NCBI GenBank assembly: GCA_937898885.1
Contig: CALDKD010000013.1
Coordinates: 1 to 64,000, forward strand
Length of the DNA stretch: 64,000 nt
Reading direction: 5' to 3'
Origin: an uncultured Bacteroidales bacterium
GTDB taxonomy: Bacteria > Bacteroidota > Bacteroidia > Bacteroidales > Bacteroidaceae
Shown here: piece by piece, positions 35,760-44,753 of the stretch
How positions within the stretch are numbered: the stretch's first letter is position 1
Layout: every line of letters starts with the position of its first letter
Notes under the pieces: model-generated
Databases searched by the model: none
What the model was told of the DNA's origin: nothing
The model's input: only the letters and a program-made list of their open reading frames with translations
Program-made: the position numbers and the translations under genes

Positions 35760-36446
35760 ATGGCAAACGCTGTTACACGGCATATTCCAAATACAATAAC
35801 CTGCTGCAACCTGCTGTCCGGATGCCTGGCAGTACTGGCCGCCACTCAAAACGACACGAAATCCGCATTTCTCTGGATTATCGCAGGAGCCTGCTTCGAT
35901 TTCTGCGACGGACTGGCCGCACGTCTTCTGAAAGCATACTCGCCTATCGGCAAGGAGCTGGACTCGCTGGCAGACCTTATCACATTCGGACTGGCGCCCT
36001 CGCTTCTGTGTATGGGAATGCTGGACCGCCTCAGCCTGCCCTGCGGACAAATGCGCTACATCGCTCTGATGCTGGCCGCAGCCGCAGCCCTGAGACTCGC
36101 CAAGTTCAACACCGACGAGCGCCAGACCACATCATTCCTTGGACTGGCCGTTCCCGCCAACGCCATATTCTGGTGCGGCGCCGCATTATGGACGGAGAAA
36201 GCAGGCGATGCCGCATATCTTCCCTGGCTGATCATAGCGCTGACAGTGGTATTCTCAATTCTGATGATCAGTGAGATTCCTATGTTCTCGCTGAAATTCA
36301 AGAATCTCTCGTGGAAGGATAACGCCATCAGATTCATATTCCTGACCGGAGCCGTCATCTGCGGCTGCGCTCTTGGTCTGAAAGGCGCGTCAGTCATAAT
36401 CATCTGGTATATACTGCTGTCAGTCCTGACTGGGAAAAAAGCCTGA
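35760..36446 (+). CDS. pssA: CDP-diacylglycerol-serine O-phosphatidyltransferase
   Basis: 228 residues, about seven membrane segments. It has the CDP-alcohol phosphatidyltransferase signature D-x2-DG-x2-AR-x8-G-x3-D-x3-D, seen as DFCDGLAARL then GKELDSLAD (about 40-63). Makes phosphatidylserine, the substrate of the Psd encoded just upstream, so the two genes form a phosphatidylethanolamine pathway unit. Confidence 0.94.
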   Translation: MANAVTRHIPNTITCCNLLSGCLAVLAATQNDTKSAFLWIIAGACFDFCDGLAARLLKAYSPIGKELDSLADLITFGLAPSLLCMGMLDRLSLPCGQMRYIALMLAAAAALRLAKFNTDERQTTSFLGLAVPANAIFWCGAALWTEKAGDAAYLPWLIIALTVVFSILMISEIPMFSLKFKNLSWKDNAIRFIFLTGAVICGCALGLKGASVIIIWYILLSVLTGKKA

Positions 36447-36497
36447 AATGGCATACTTTTTGTACTACCTTTTCTGAAACAATAATGTGACCGCTAT

Positions 36498-36755
36498 ATG
36501 CTGATAACAATCGTCGCCATACTACTATTCGTCATCATAGTGCTTCTCTCCATATTCAGAAGCCTGTTATTTGGCGTTCTCAATGTTATCGCCTCATTTT
36601 TTGAGAACATATTCCACAGCGGCAGATCAGGCAGCGGTACATCTGGCGGCAATAACACCGGCAAGACCAGAATTCACACCAAAGCCGCGAAAAAAGAGAA
36701 AATCTTTACTGAATCAGACGGTGAATACGTTGATTATGAGGAGGTGAGGAAATAG
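36498..36755 (+). CDS. DUF4834 small membrane protein
   Basis: 85 residues. N-terminal membrane helix (about 3-28), a Gly/Ser-rich linker and a charged tail ending DGEYVDYEEVRK, which is typical of DUF4834. The family commonly follows pssA in Bacteroidales. Function unknown. Confidence 0.8.
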   Translation: MLITIVAILLFVIIVLLSIFRSLLFGVLNVIASFFENIFHSGRSGSGTSGGNNTGKTRIHTKAAKKEKIFTESDGEYVDYEEVRK

Positions 36756-36756
36756 C

Positions 36757-37188
36757 CTAACGCTTTCTTTTAAAAAAATCACTCATCAGTGCGGATGCCT
36801 CCTCCTCAAGCAAGCCGCTCACAACTGTTGTCTTGGGATGCAGTGCATCAGGAGCAAACCTGACATAGCCGCGTTTGGGGTCTGCGGCTCCATAGACCAG
36901 ACGTCCCATCTGAGCCCAGCCGATAGCACCGGCGCACATGACGCAGGGCTCTACCGTTACATACAAAGTACAATCGTTCAGATATTTGCCGCCAAGATAA
37001 TCCGCAGCCGACGTGATGGCCTGCATCTCCGCGTGCGCGGTTACATCATTAAGGGCCTCGGTAAGATTGTGTGACCGCGCGATCACCCTGTCGCGGCAGA
37101 CCACAACCGCACCCACCGGAACCTCGCCTGCGCGAAAAGCCGAACGGGCCTCCTCCAGAGCCATCCTCATATAACCGGCATCATCCAT
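36757..37188 (-). CDS. tadA: tRNA-specific adenosine deaminase-like protein
   Basis: 143 residues, cytidine/deoxycytidylate deaminase fold. Zinc and catalytic motifs are HAEMQAI (HAE) and PCVMCAGAI (PCxxC). TadA converts A34 to inosine in tRNA-Arg(ACG). A guanine-deaminase-like paralogue is the alternative. The start overlaps the stop of the next upstream gene by 1 nt. Confidence 0.88.
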   Translation of the reverse strand: MDDAGYMRMALEEARSAFRAGEVPVGAVVVCRDRVIARSHNLTEALNDVTAHAEMQAITSAADYLGGKYLNDCTLYVTVEPCVMCAGAIGWAQMGRLVYGAADPKRGYVRFAPDALHPKTTVVSGLLEEEASALMSDFFKRKR

Positions 37189-37391
37189 CAGCGACGCATG
37201 TCACGCTCATCAAACAGCGTGGGATAATCATTGCCAAGATTCTGGTATATGAAACTCACAAGCGTCTCGCGCATCCAACGGCTCTTGTTGGTTATTTTGT
37301 ACTTGCGCAGGTAACGCTCTATGAAATCTCTCTCCTCGTCGCTGAGAAGGCACACCATTCTGTTACTCCTGTTGTTGTCATTTGCTGCCAT
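37188..37391 (-). CDS. Small conserved protein upstream of tadA
   Basis: 67 residues from MAANDNN. It is basic at the N-terminus, with LLSDEERDFIERYLRKYKITNKSRWMRETL, a pattern consistent with a ribbon-helix-helix-like fold, but the assignment is not firm. Coupled to tadA through a TGATG overlap. An earlier in-frame ATG at 37433 is possible but lies close to the opposite-strand promoter region. Confidence 0.6.
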   Translation of the reverse strand: MAANDNNRSNRMVCLLSDEERDFIERYLRKYKITNKSRWMRETLVSFIYQNLGNDYPTLFDERDMRR

Positions 37392-37481
37392 AGCAAAGCG
37401 AAGATATGACAAATTGTCTCTCACTCCAACCAAACTGTCTGAAAAAAAACGTTTTGACTATGAATACAGGCGAATTCTATG

Positions 37482-37489
37482 TACTTTTG
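37482..37489 (+). promoter_or_regulatory. Possible -7 box for yraN-birA
   Basis: TACTTTTG lies 18 bp before the start of the UPF0102 gene and fits TAnnTTTG. The nearest TTTG upstream is about 25 bp away. Confidence 0.4.
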
Positions 37490-37507
37490 CCATATAAGTA
37501 AGCAAAT

Positions 37508-37876
37508 ATGGCATCGCACAATGAGCTTGGCATAAAAGGAGAGGATATCGCCGCCCGCTATCTGGAGGATGACGGATACATCATCCTGGAACGCAACTGG
37601 AGAAGCGGCCATAAGGAGATTGACCTTGTGGCACGCAAGGAAGACCAACTTATAATAATTGAGGTCAAGACTCGTAGCGGCACCGGTTTCGGAGATCCCG
37701 AGGATGCCGTCACAGACAAGAAAATCAGAAGAATAGTAAGCGCTGCCGACGCATACCTCAGGCACGGCAATCTGGAACTTCCGGTACGCTTTGACATCAT
37801 TACAATAATAGATAACAACGGCCACATCGATATCAGGCATATTGAGGAGGCGTTTTTCCCACCAATATGGAATTAG
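37508..37876 (+). CDS. UPF0102 (YraN) endonuclease-like protein
   Basis: 122 residues. Restriction-endonuclease-like fold motifs: GEDIAARYLEDDGY, ERNWRSGHKEIDLVAR (catalytic Asp/Glu) and IIEVKTRSGTGFG (E-x-K). The biological role is unclear. It overlaps birA by 10 bp. Confidence 0.9.
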   Translation: MASHNELGIKGEDIAARYLEDDGYIILERNWRSGHKEIDLVARKEDQLIIIEVKTRSGTGFGDPEDAVTDKKIRRIVSAADAYLRHGNLELPVRFDIITIIDNNGHIDIRHIEEAFFPPIWN

Positions 37877-38640
37877 GCGACATAGCAATTGCAATACACC
37901 AGCTAGAGCAGACCGGCTCAACCAACAACTGGCTCCGGGAGCACACAGACGACCTGGACATGAGCCTGTTGTTCAATGTTGCCGTAACCGGATATCAGAG
38001 CGCGGGAAGAGGCCAGAAAGGCAACAGCTGGGAATCTGCCAGGGATGAGAACCTGTTGTTCAGCATACTGGCGTGTCCGCTGTTTGTGGATGCCTCCAGA
38101 CAATTCTGCCTGTCGGAGGCAATTGCTCTTGCGGTAACCGATGCCATTGCCCCTCTCCTGGGTGAGAAAGCTTCCGATTTATCGGTGAAATGGCCGAATG
38201 ACATCTATTGGAGAGAGAAGAAACTGGCCGGCATTCTGATAGAGAACAGGATTCAAGGCTCGCATCTTTCAGAATGTATAATAGGTGTGGGGCTGAACGT
38301 AAACCAGCCTGAGTTCTACAGCGACGCGCCGAATCCAGTCTCAATCAGGAACATAACCGGAGCCTGCGCGGACCGCGATGACCTGCTGGCCGACATTCTG
38401 TCCAATATGGCATCTTATTATACCCGGATACAGGCCGGCGAGTCTGACCAGATACACCGGCAGTATATGAGAAGGTTGTTCAGACGCGATGGACTACACC
38501 CCTATCGCGATGGGAACGGTATGTTCAACGCAGCCATAGAATCGGTAATGCCAAACGGCATAATAATACTGAGGGATGAGAATGGCACAGAACGCCGCTA
38601 TGAATTCAAGCAGGTTGGTTTCATTTTGAACAATTATTGA
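37867..38640 (+). CDS. birA: Biotin-[acetyl-CoA-carboxylase] ligase
   Basis: 257 residues. Catalytic core motif SAGRGQKGNSWES, then VKWPNDIYW and a small C-terminal SH3-like part. There is no N-terminal DNA-binding domain, so this is the monofunctional type, not a biotin repressor. Attaches biotin to carboxyl carrier proteins. Confidence 0.92.
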   Translation: MELGDIAIAIHQLEQTGSTNNWLREHTDDLDMSLLFNVAVTGYQSAGRGQKGNSWESARDENLLFSILACPLFVDASRQFCLSEAIALAVTDAIAPLLGEKASDLSVKWPNDIYWREKKLAGILIENRIQGSHLSECIIGVGLNVNQPEFYSDAPNPVSIRNITGACADRDDLLADILSNMASYYTRIQAGESDQIHRQYMRRLFRRDGLHPYRDGNGMFNAAIESVMPNGIIILRDENGTERRYEFKQVGFILNNY

Positions 38641-38664
38641 TATATTCGCATAAAAATTAAAGCA

Positions 38665-39375
38665 ATGGCACGTTTCAAGAGGATTTTGCTCAAGCTTAGC
38701 GGCGAGAGCCTTATGGGAGAACAGAAATACGGTATCGATGAGAAGCGTCTGGGCGAGTATGCCGCACAGATCAAGGAGATTCACGATATGGGTGTTCAGA
38801 TTGGCATAGTAATTGGCGGTGGCAACATATTCCGCGGTCTGAAAGGCGCAGGCAAAGGCTTTGACCGTGTGAAGGGAGACCAGATGGGAATGCTTGCAAC
38901 CGTAATCAACGGCCTTGGACTAAGTTCAGCACTTACCTCCGCAGGCTGTCCGTCAACAGTACTGACCGCCATCCGTATGGAGCCTATCGGCGAGCTTTAC
39001 AGCAAGTGGAAAGCCATCTCTGCAATGGAGGAAGGCAAGGTAGCCATTATGGTAGGCGGCACCGGCAATCCCTACTTCACCACCGACACCGGCTCAAGCC
39101 TTCGTGGAATAGAGATTGAGGCAGATGTAATGCTGAAAGGCACCCGTGTGGATGGTGTCTATACCGCCGACCCCGAAAAAGACCCGACTGCCACAAAATT
39201 CAACGAGATTACCTTCGACGAGATTTACAACCGTGGCCTTAAGGTTATGGACCTGACCGCAACCACAATGTGCAAGGAGAACGGCCTGCCTATCTATGTC
39301 TTCAATATGGACATCCCGGGAAATCTGCGCAAGGTAATTGACGGCGAGGACATCGGAACACTGGTACACGACTGA
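38665..39375 (+). CDS. pyrH: UMP kinase
   Basis: 236 residues, complete amino-acid-kinase-family UMP kinase: RILLKLSGESLMG at the N-terminus, IVIGGGNIFRGL, RMEPIGELYSKWKA and VYTADPEKDP. Phosphorylates UMP to UDP. A terminator-like repeat pair follows. Confidence 0.97.
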   Translation: MARFKRILLKLSGESLMGEQKYGIDEKRLGEYAAQIKEIHDMGVQIGIVIGGGNIFRGLKGAGKGFDRVKGDQMGMLATVINGLGLSSALTSAGCPSTVLTAIRMEPIGELYSKWKAISAMEEGKVAIMVGGTGNPYFTTDTGSSLRGIEIEADVMLKGTRVDGVYTADPEKDPTATKFNEITFDEIYNRGLKVMDLTATTMCKENGLPIYVFNMDIPGNLRKVIDGEDIGTLVHD

Positions 39376-39397
39376 CCTTAAAATACAGGCATAAAAA

Positions 39398-39434
39398 TGA
39401 GTCGGCTCAATCCGTTATTTGAGTCGGCTCAAAA
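39398..39434 (-). terminator. Terminator between pyrH and the carbohydrate-binding protein gene
   Basis: Two direct copies of GAGTCGGCTC (in 39398-39410 and 39419-39431) are near-palindromic, so the RNA can form one 13-bp stem between them (two G-U pairs) or two small hairpins. A run of T follows on the minus strand, so it mainly serves the minus-strand operon. Confidence 0.6.
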
Positions 39435-39445
39435 TCTTAACTGTC

Positions 39446-41116
39446 TCAGCGCCTCTGATAAAGCAGGCCGCCAGTCTGCGTGATGCCGGCCTTTGCATTT
39501 ATGATTTGAGTAGTGCCGTGGGTAGAGAACGCATATATCTCACCGCCGTTTTGAGCAAGGCCCGCGTGAGTCTGAATGGCTGAATAAGATGAGTTCAGGC
39601 GGATTGAGCCTGAATCAAGCGTGAGGCTCATACACTCCAGAGTCTTGGGGCGGACAGACTCACCACCTTGCGCATACGAGCCACCTGATGTGACGACTGT
39701 TACATCACTGCCACTCAGCGAGGCATTGCCGTCGCAGTTGAAGCCCTTGCCACCCTGACCGGTACTCTTTATACCCACAATACTGTTGGTCAGGCTCATA
39801 TTCCCACGACAACGGATACCTGCGGCCGACGAGAAATCCGCCTCCTCCTCATTATACATAGGTACTCCCTGCGTCATAAGGGTAGCCTTCGCATCTGCCA
39901 TCGTTATGTCGCCATAACAGTTGATGGCCTTGCTGGCCGCACCCTTCACAACAGCCTGGATAATACCGCCGGATATAGTCATATTGCCGGTACTGGATAT
40001 GCCGTGGCCCTTGTCGCCCGATGTCTCAACCTTCAGCAGACCGCCACCCATACTGAAATAGGTAGTATCGTTCTGACTGTATGTGGCATCAATACCATTG
40101 TCAACAGCCTTTACCGTCAGCTTGCCGCCCATCATCTGAATATGACCGCGACGTACAACCACGCCGTCATCGCCGGCCGTGACGCTGACCTTACCGCCAT
40201 ACATTATGAAATGCTGCTTGGTATTGATACCGTCAACTGCGGCATTCACCGTGAGTGTACCAAGATTGCCGCGCAGACGGATGTAGTCATCGCTGCAAAT
40301 ACCGTGAGCGGACTGACTGGTAACCTTCAGCGAGCCGGCGCCGCTTATCAGCAACTGGCCCTCGCTGAACAAAGCGCCTTTCTGATCCTCATCGCCTACA
40401 TATACATACTGCTTGCCATCGGTCAGCTTATTCTCCGTGCCCGAGGTCAGCACCATATAAATGGACTTACCCGACTGAATGTTGATTGCCGCGCCATCGG
40501 GATTGGTAATGGACACACCAGACAGGTCCAACCGGAATTTCTTCTCACTGTCAATCTTGAATGAGCCGTTCGAGGTGGAGCCTTTCAGCACGTATCTCAT
40601 CTTGCCCTTTGTGGAGTTTACTGTAACGTGAGCTCCGGATATCCTTACATCAACATCCTTTACCGAAGTACTGGCCGTTGCCTTATCGCCCGAATAGGTA
40701 ATAGTGATGGTGTTGCCATATACATAGTTCTCAACGAAATCGCCATAGCCAGGACGGCTCTCATTAGTCTCGACACTCTCCTTGACATTCTTGAAAGAGT
40801 TGTCATCGGACGATGCCATCTCTACTGTGAGCTCATCCGCCACAGGGAAATCTGCCACATCGCCCTTCGGCGTTGAGAAGGATATGCTGTCAAGGCACCC
40901 GTTAAGGTAGTAAGAGACCATTGATTTGCCTCTCTCCATAAAGAACTGACCTACCGTATTGTCCTGAAGGAACCTGGCAGAATCAATCTCAGAGAACCAT
41001 ACCTGACGCGAGATACCGTCAGACTGATTGAAATAGACTGGTACTGACTGAGCCGGCAATCCAGCCGGCAACAGAAGCATCAGCCCTGCCGCTATATTAC
41101 TGAATCGTATTCTCAT
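39446..41116 (-). CDS. Cthe_2159-type carbohydrate-binding domain protein
   Basis: 556 residues. Signal peptide at 1-22 (LPAGLPAQS), a short N-terminal domain, then from about 135 a right-handed parallel beta-helix of the Cthe_2159 type. Repeated motifs include VRISGAHVTVNS, NLGTLTVNAAVDGINTK, VTAGDDGVVVRRG, VKAVDNGIDATYS and CNG/GNMTISGG. Such proteins bind polygalacturonate-like polysaccharides with calcium. It overlaps the type IX tail gene by 4 bp (ATGA) and ends the VTC operon. No sorting tail of its own is apparent. Confidence 0.85.
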   Translation of the reverse strand: MRIRFSNIAAGLMLLLPAGLPAQSVPVYFNQSDGISRQVWFSEIDSARFLQDNTVGQFFMERGKSMVSYYLNGCLDSISFSTPKGDVADFPVADELTVEMASSDDNSFKNVKESVETNESRPGYGDFVENYVYGNTITITYSGDKATASTSVKDVDVRISGAHVTVNSTKGKMRYVLKGSTSNGSFKIDSEKKFRLDLSGVSITNPDGAAINIQSGKSIYMVLTSGTENKLTDGKQYVYVGDEDQKGALFSEGQLLISGAGSLKVTSQSAHGICSDDYIRLRGNLGTLTVNAAVDGINTKQHFIMYGGKVSVTAGDDGVVVRRGHIQMMGGKLTVKAVDNGIDATYSQNDTTYFSMGGGLLKVETSGDKGHGISSTGNMTISGGIIQAVVKGAASKAINCYGDITMADAKATLMTQGVPMYNEEEADFSSAAGIRCRGNMSLTNSIVGIKSTGQGGKGFNCDGNASLSGSDVTVVTSGGSYAQGGESVRPKTLECMSLTLDSGSIRLNSSYSAIQTHAGLAQNGGEIYAFSTHGTTQIINAKAGITQTGGLLYQRR

Positions 41117-41571
41117 CTTACAATCTTTATGGTTTTGCCGTCAAGACGAAGAAGATATATGCCTTTCTGAAGGCCGCTCAAATCAACTGTCTCAACCGGT
41201 TGCTCAATTACCTTGTCAATAACAAGAGTACCGCCAAGATTATATACTGAGAGATGCGAGTTCTCCGTGCCGGCCACTACAAGCAGACCTGACTCCTCGG
41301 AATAGGACACCTTGCCATCCATCAGGGAAACCATGCCCACACCTGTCTTGTCATCAAAATCCAGACGACTGATGGTGGACATCACGTATGATTTGTCAGT
41401 ACCATCACTGTACGAGACCACCATCTTTCCATCCTTGAATGAGATGGAGCGGAGACCCTCCACATCCAGCTCAACCGGAGTGCCCTCATTCTCGTTAATG
41501 ACAATGCTCTGGGCTGAGACTCCAAACGAGAATGCCGCCAGAGCGAATATTGCAAGTAAAACTCTTTTCAT
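41113..41571 (-). CDS. Small secreted protein with type IX (type A) sorting tail
   Basis: 152 residues. Signal peptide at 1-20 (AFSFGVSAQS), a short beta-rich domain (GLRSISFKDGKMVVSYSDGT), and a C-terminal domain of about 70 residues resembling the type A sorting signal: LSVYNLGGTLVIDK...VDLSGLQKGIYLLRLDGKTIKIVR. It is almost only a signal peptide plus sorting domain, so it may be a carrier or surface-anchored partner of the next protein, or be retained as a module. Located between the DUF2490 and Cthe_2159 genes. Confidence 0.78.
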   Translation of the reverse strand: MKRVLLAIFALAAFSFGVSAQSIVINENEGTPVELDVEGLRSISFKDGKMVVSYSDGTDKSYVMSTISRLDFDDKTGVGMVSLMDGKVSYSEESGLLVVAGTENSHLSVYNLGGTLVIDKVIEQPVETVDLSGLQKGIYLLRLDGKTIKIVR

Positions 41572-41601
41572 AGGCTCGCTTATATCTTTTATCCTTATTC
41601 T

Positions 41602-42450
41602 CTAGAAACTATAGCCATAGCTCAAGCCGACAATATGCCCGCCAGGCTCATCATCATCGGAATTATGCTGATAGGCATAATAGAGCTTGAACTGGTGCAC
41701 CTTATTTAACTTATACTCCAAACCACCAAGATAACGAATCTTCTGCAGGCTGAATCCGTCCCTCAAATCATTGAACAACTCGGCCGACACATACGGGTCA
41801 ACCTTACAGTTGGGTATGTTGTAATCCAGCTGCAGCCTTGAGCGGAGCACGTGACGACGGTTGTTCGCGGCCTTCCACTCGGTATCGGCCTTGTCAGGAC
41901 GCTCGGCCACCTGTCCGTCCTTGCCTGAATAGCGCCACTTCCGCTCTGTCACCGCCACACTGTCGTTTCCGGTATATTGATAGCGCTCGCGCAGGGAAAT
42001 CTTGAAGCGGCCTGCCTCGACCGATGCGGATACCGATGCTGTCGCACGGAACTTGCTCACAGTATAGGCATCGTCAACATTGTACTCCTGACCTTTGAAT
42101 ACATCATTATCAAGAAGCTCGTCCCATACGAATACGGAATCCTTCATCACCATATTCGCCGGAACATAAAGACGCATGAGCTTGGCACCGGCGTCAGCCT
42201 TCACGTCGAATGTCTTGGCTTTGTTTCTATAGAGCCTGTACGACAGTGACGCGCCGACCGCCCATCTGTCAGTCTGATGCAGATGATCCTGCAGACGATA
42301 TTCCGCCTCAATATCCGCAGACAGCCCTTTGGCGATTCTCTTGTCAACACCCACGCTGAGCCACGCGCCCAGGTCATCACCCTGGGCAAGGAGCGGCGCT
42401 GCCAGGAGCATCGCCAGAACAAACACGGACAACTTACCTGCGCGCATCAT
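41602..42450 (-). CDS. DUF2490 outer-membrane-like protein
   Basis: 282 residues from MMRAGK. Signal peptide (ending LLAQGDD) followed by alternating amphipathic beta strands ending in an aromatic residue (LSYGYSF), as in outer-membrane barrels. The motif GAWLSVGVDKRIAKGLSADIEAEYRLQD matches DUF2490. Its gene follows the DUF4956 gene with a 4-bp gap. A barrel partner to polysaccharide or polyphosphate export is possible but unproven. Confidence 0.8.
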   Translation of the reverse strand: MMRAGKLSVFVLAMLLAAPLLAQGDDLGAWLSVGVDKRIAKGLSADIEAEYRLQDHLHQTDRWAVGASLSYRLYRNKAKTFDVKADAGAKLMRLYVPANMVMKDSVFVWDELLDNDVFKGQEYNVDDAYTVSKFRATASVSASVEAGRFKISLRERYQYTGNDSVAVTERKWRYSGKDGQVAERPDKADTEWKAANNRRHVLRSRLQLDYNIPNCKVDPYVSAELFNDLRDGFSLQKIRYLGGLEYKLNKVHQFKLYYAYQHNSDDDEPGGHIVGLSYGYSF

Positions 42451-42454
42451 CACG

Positions 42455-43210
42455 TCAGAATTTCTTGCCACCCTTGGTGATGTTGTCAATCGTGCCGAAC
42501 TCGTCCATAACCGGCTCGTAGTAGATTTTCAGTATGGCAGAGTCTTTCAGAAAGTCCACGTTTCCTACCTCCACGCGGATAATCCTCAGTCCCAGGCGCT
42601 TCTCCAGATCGGCCTTCAGCTCAGCCTCTTTATCAGGAGCGATAAGGGCTATATTATCGTACGTGACAAGTTTGGTGGCCACGTGCTGCATCCAGGTAGT
42701 ATTCTCGCAGACAGCGAGTGCCAGAATAAAAATCAGATTGGTGGCTAAAAGCTCAAAATAGCTCACGCTGGTAGCAAGACCGTTGATTGCGGCAACCGCT
42801 ATTATCACGAACATATAGGTCATCTCGCGGATAGGCACCTGCTCCGTACGGTACTTGATGATACCGAAAATAGCGAAAAGTCCCAGTGCGAAGCCAATCT
42901 TCAGCTTAACTCCACCCATCAGGTATATAAGCAGGAAGATGCTGACTCCAATCAGCGAGAAAGTGAAGTAATAGTCGCGACGCTTCACCTTGGGATAATA
43001 GAAGCAATGGACTATCACCGCTATGGTGATAATGTTGATGAGAAGCCTTATTATCATCTCACAGAATCCTCCCCACTCGGGCCAGAATGGTGTTGACACG
43101 GCGCTTGCCAGCGCATTGCCGCTCTCCTCCAACAGATCCGCCTCTTCGCCAAGGGCAGCCACCATTGAGCCCACACCTGCTGTCAGCATTGAAAAAATGT
43201 TTGAAATCAT
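42455..43210 (-). CDS. DUF4956 membrane protein
   Basis: 251 residues. Four or so membrane segments at about 50-70, 80-100, 105-120 and 130-165, then a cytoplasmic domain (LIAPDKEAELKADLEKRLGLRIIRVEVG). GFALGLFAIFGIIKYRTEQVPIREMTYMF is the family core. The family is genetically linked to VTC-type polyphosphate polymerases, as here (4-bp overlap). Confidence 0.9.
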   Translation of the reverse strand: MISNIFSMLTAGVGSMVAALGEEADLLEESGNALASAVSTPFWPEWGGFCEMIIRLLINIITIAVIVHCFYYPKVKRRDYYFTFSLIGVSIFLLIYLMGGVKLKIGFALGLFAIFGIIKYRTEQVPIREMTYMFVIIAVAAINGLATSVSYFELLATNLIFILALAVCENTTWMQHVATKLVTYDNIALIAPDKEAELKADLEKRLGLRIIRVEVGNVDFLKDSAILKIYYEPVMDEFGTIDNITKGGKKF

Positions 43211-43974
43211 ATAGTAGTCAATTTATTTACTTTTCTTATCCTGATGTTGAAACGGTTCCTTTTCAGCGATGGATTGGTCAGAGCTGAGCCGATGCAATAC
43301 TTGCTGAATCCTGAAGGATGAACACGCAGGTCGCGGAGAACACCCACAACGGGAGAGTCAACCCTGCCGTTCCGCTTCACCTCTACCACCACCAGATTAT
43401 CCATCTTGCGGGTCAGGCCTGTCTCAAGATTATGGAATGTAAGCCCAACATCTATGGTAAGCCTCTCCGTCTTTGCCATATTCACAAGTGTTATGCGCTC
43501 AAAGCTGTTCTCCACAGTGGGAATCATATCAGCCAGCGGTATAGGAAGCAGGGCTTTCTCCGCAAGGAACTCGCCGGCGCCGTCGGCAAGCATAGTATCA
43601 AGGCCGTTTATGCGCATACGCTTTTTCTTGGTGCGTCCGTGATTATTCTTCAGCTTCACCTCGAAGAACGATGGCTTTATGGAATCCAGATATGTTCTTA
43701 CGCGCACCTTCTGGCGTGTAAGATGTCCGTTATGATGCGCCAGATACATAGTGTGGTTCCTGTCATCAAGATACACGGTACGGTACGCCAGATACTTCAC
43801 CCCATCAACCACCTGCGCCATATAGTTGCCCTGCAGCCTCTCCAACATAGCAATGAGCTGACTCTCCGTAACAAGATACTTCTTGTCTATACGGTTCATC
43901 AGCCTCACTTGCTCCATCTCATCAAGTCCTATCCCAGGCATCGGAGCCAGAAGATTTACTACAGCATCAAGCAT
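43207..43974 (-). CDS. VTC-domain polyphosphate polymerase-like protein
   Basis: 255 residues. CYTH/VTC tunnel-fold motifs with basic and acidic residues: RIDKKYLVT (about 29-37), YLDDRNHTMYLAHHNG, RQKVRVRTY, FFEVKLKNNHGRTKKKR and a C-terminal VVVEVKRNGR. The family in eukaryotes makes polyphosphate from ATP. In bacteria the activity is less certain. First gene of the five-gene minus operon. Confidence 0.88.
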   Translation of the reverse strand: MLDAVVNLLAPMPGIGLDEMEQVRLMNRIDKKYLVTESQLIAMLERLQGNYMAQVVDGVKYLAYRTVYLDDRNHTMYLAHHNGHLTRQKVRVRTYLDSIKPSFFEVKLKNNHGRTKKKRMRINGLDTMLADGAGEFLAEKALLPIPLADMIPTVENSFERITLVNMAKTERLTIDVGLTFHNLETGLTRKMDNLVVVEVKRNGRVDSPVVGVLRDLRVHPSGFSKYCIGSALTNPSLKRNRFNIRIRKVNKLTTI

Positions 43975-43992
43975 ACTGAAATTTCAATTATG

Positions 43993-44000
43993 CAAATATA
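43993..44000 (-). promoter_or_regulatory. Possible -7 box for the VTC operon
   Basis: The minus strand reads TATATTTG, matching TAnnTTTG, 18 bp before the VTC gene start. A TTTG lies about 23 bp further upstream, slightly too far. Confidence 0.45.
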
Positions 44001-44128
44001 GGCAATTATTTCAGATTTTCTGACAAATTCAGAATTAACCCCTTGTAAAAGGTATAATCTCTCTAAATTAATATAACAGACTCAGCCCGATGTTAAAAGA
44101 TATCATACACATAAAATGACATTCTCAG

Positions 44129-44159
44129 TTTGACATCTGCGAAAAAACGCATAACTTTG
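44129..44159 (+). promoter_or_regulatory. frr promoter
   Basis: TTTG at 44129-44132 and TAACTTTG at 44152-44159 with exactly 19 bp between, the consensus Bacteroidota promoter, 22 bp before frr. Confidence 0.8.
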
Positions 44160-44181
44160 CCACAAACAAACAATAACGACT

Positions 44182-44742
44182 ATGCTTGACGTAAACAAAT
44201 GCTTGAATGATGCAGAGGAGATGATGGAGCTTGCCATTATGCACCTGTCTGAGGAGTACGCCCACATACGCGCCGGAAAGGCCAACATCCGCATCCTTGA
44301 CGAGGTGCGCGTTGACTCATACGGCAGCCGTGTTCCAATCAACAATGTAGCCGCCCTCACGACACCCGATGCACGCACCATCGCCATCAGACCATGGGAC
44401 AGGAATATGCTCAAGGCCATCGAGAAGGCAATCATTGACTCATCGGTAGGTATCATGCCGACCAACAACGGCGAGATTATCCGCCTGGCCATTCCGCCAC
44501 TCACCGAGGAGCGCCGCAAGGATCTTGTCAAGCAGAGCAGCAAGGAGAACGAGGCTGCCAAGATTTCCATCCGCAACGCACGCCGCGATGCCATAGACCA
44601 GCTGAAGAAGGCACAGAAGGACGGTCTGGCAGAGGACGCCGAGAAGGACGCCGAGGCAAAGCTTCAGAAAATTCACGACAAATACATTAAAAAGGCCGAT
44701 GAGACCTTCGCCGAGAAGGAGAAGGAGATTATGACCGTATAA
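44182..44742 (+). CDS. frr: Ribosome recycling factor
   Basis: 186 residues, full length. RAGKANIRILDEVRVDSYGS, PWDRNMLKAIEKAI and the C-terminal three-helix bundle are as expected. Splits post-termination ribosomes with EF-G. It is followed by rsgA after 11 bp, a ribosome-biogenesis pairing. Confidence 0.97.
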   Translation: MLDVNKCLNDAEEMMELAIMHLSEEYAHIRAGKANIRILDEVRVDSYGSRVPINNVAALTTPDARTIAIRPWDRNMLKAIEKAIIDSSVGIMPTNNGEIIRLAIPPLTEERRKDLVKQSSKENEAAKISIRNARRDAIDQLKKAQKDGLAEDAEKDAEAKLQKIHDKYIKKADETFAEKEKEIMTV

Positions 44743-44753
44743 TAGCGGGCAGC

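Noticed and set aside
40004..40564. 186-codon frame antisense to the Cthe_2159-type gene
   Set aside because: Opposite-strand shadow of a repetitive beta-helix gene; no promoter or family match.
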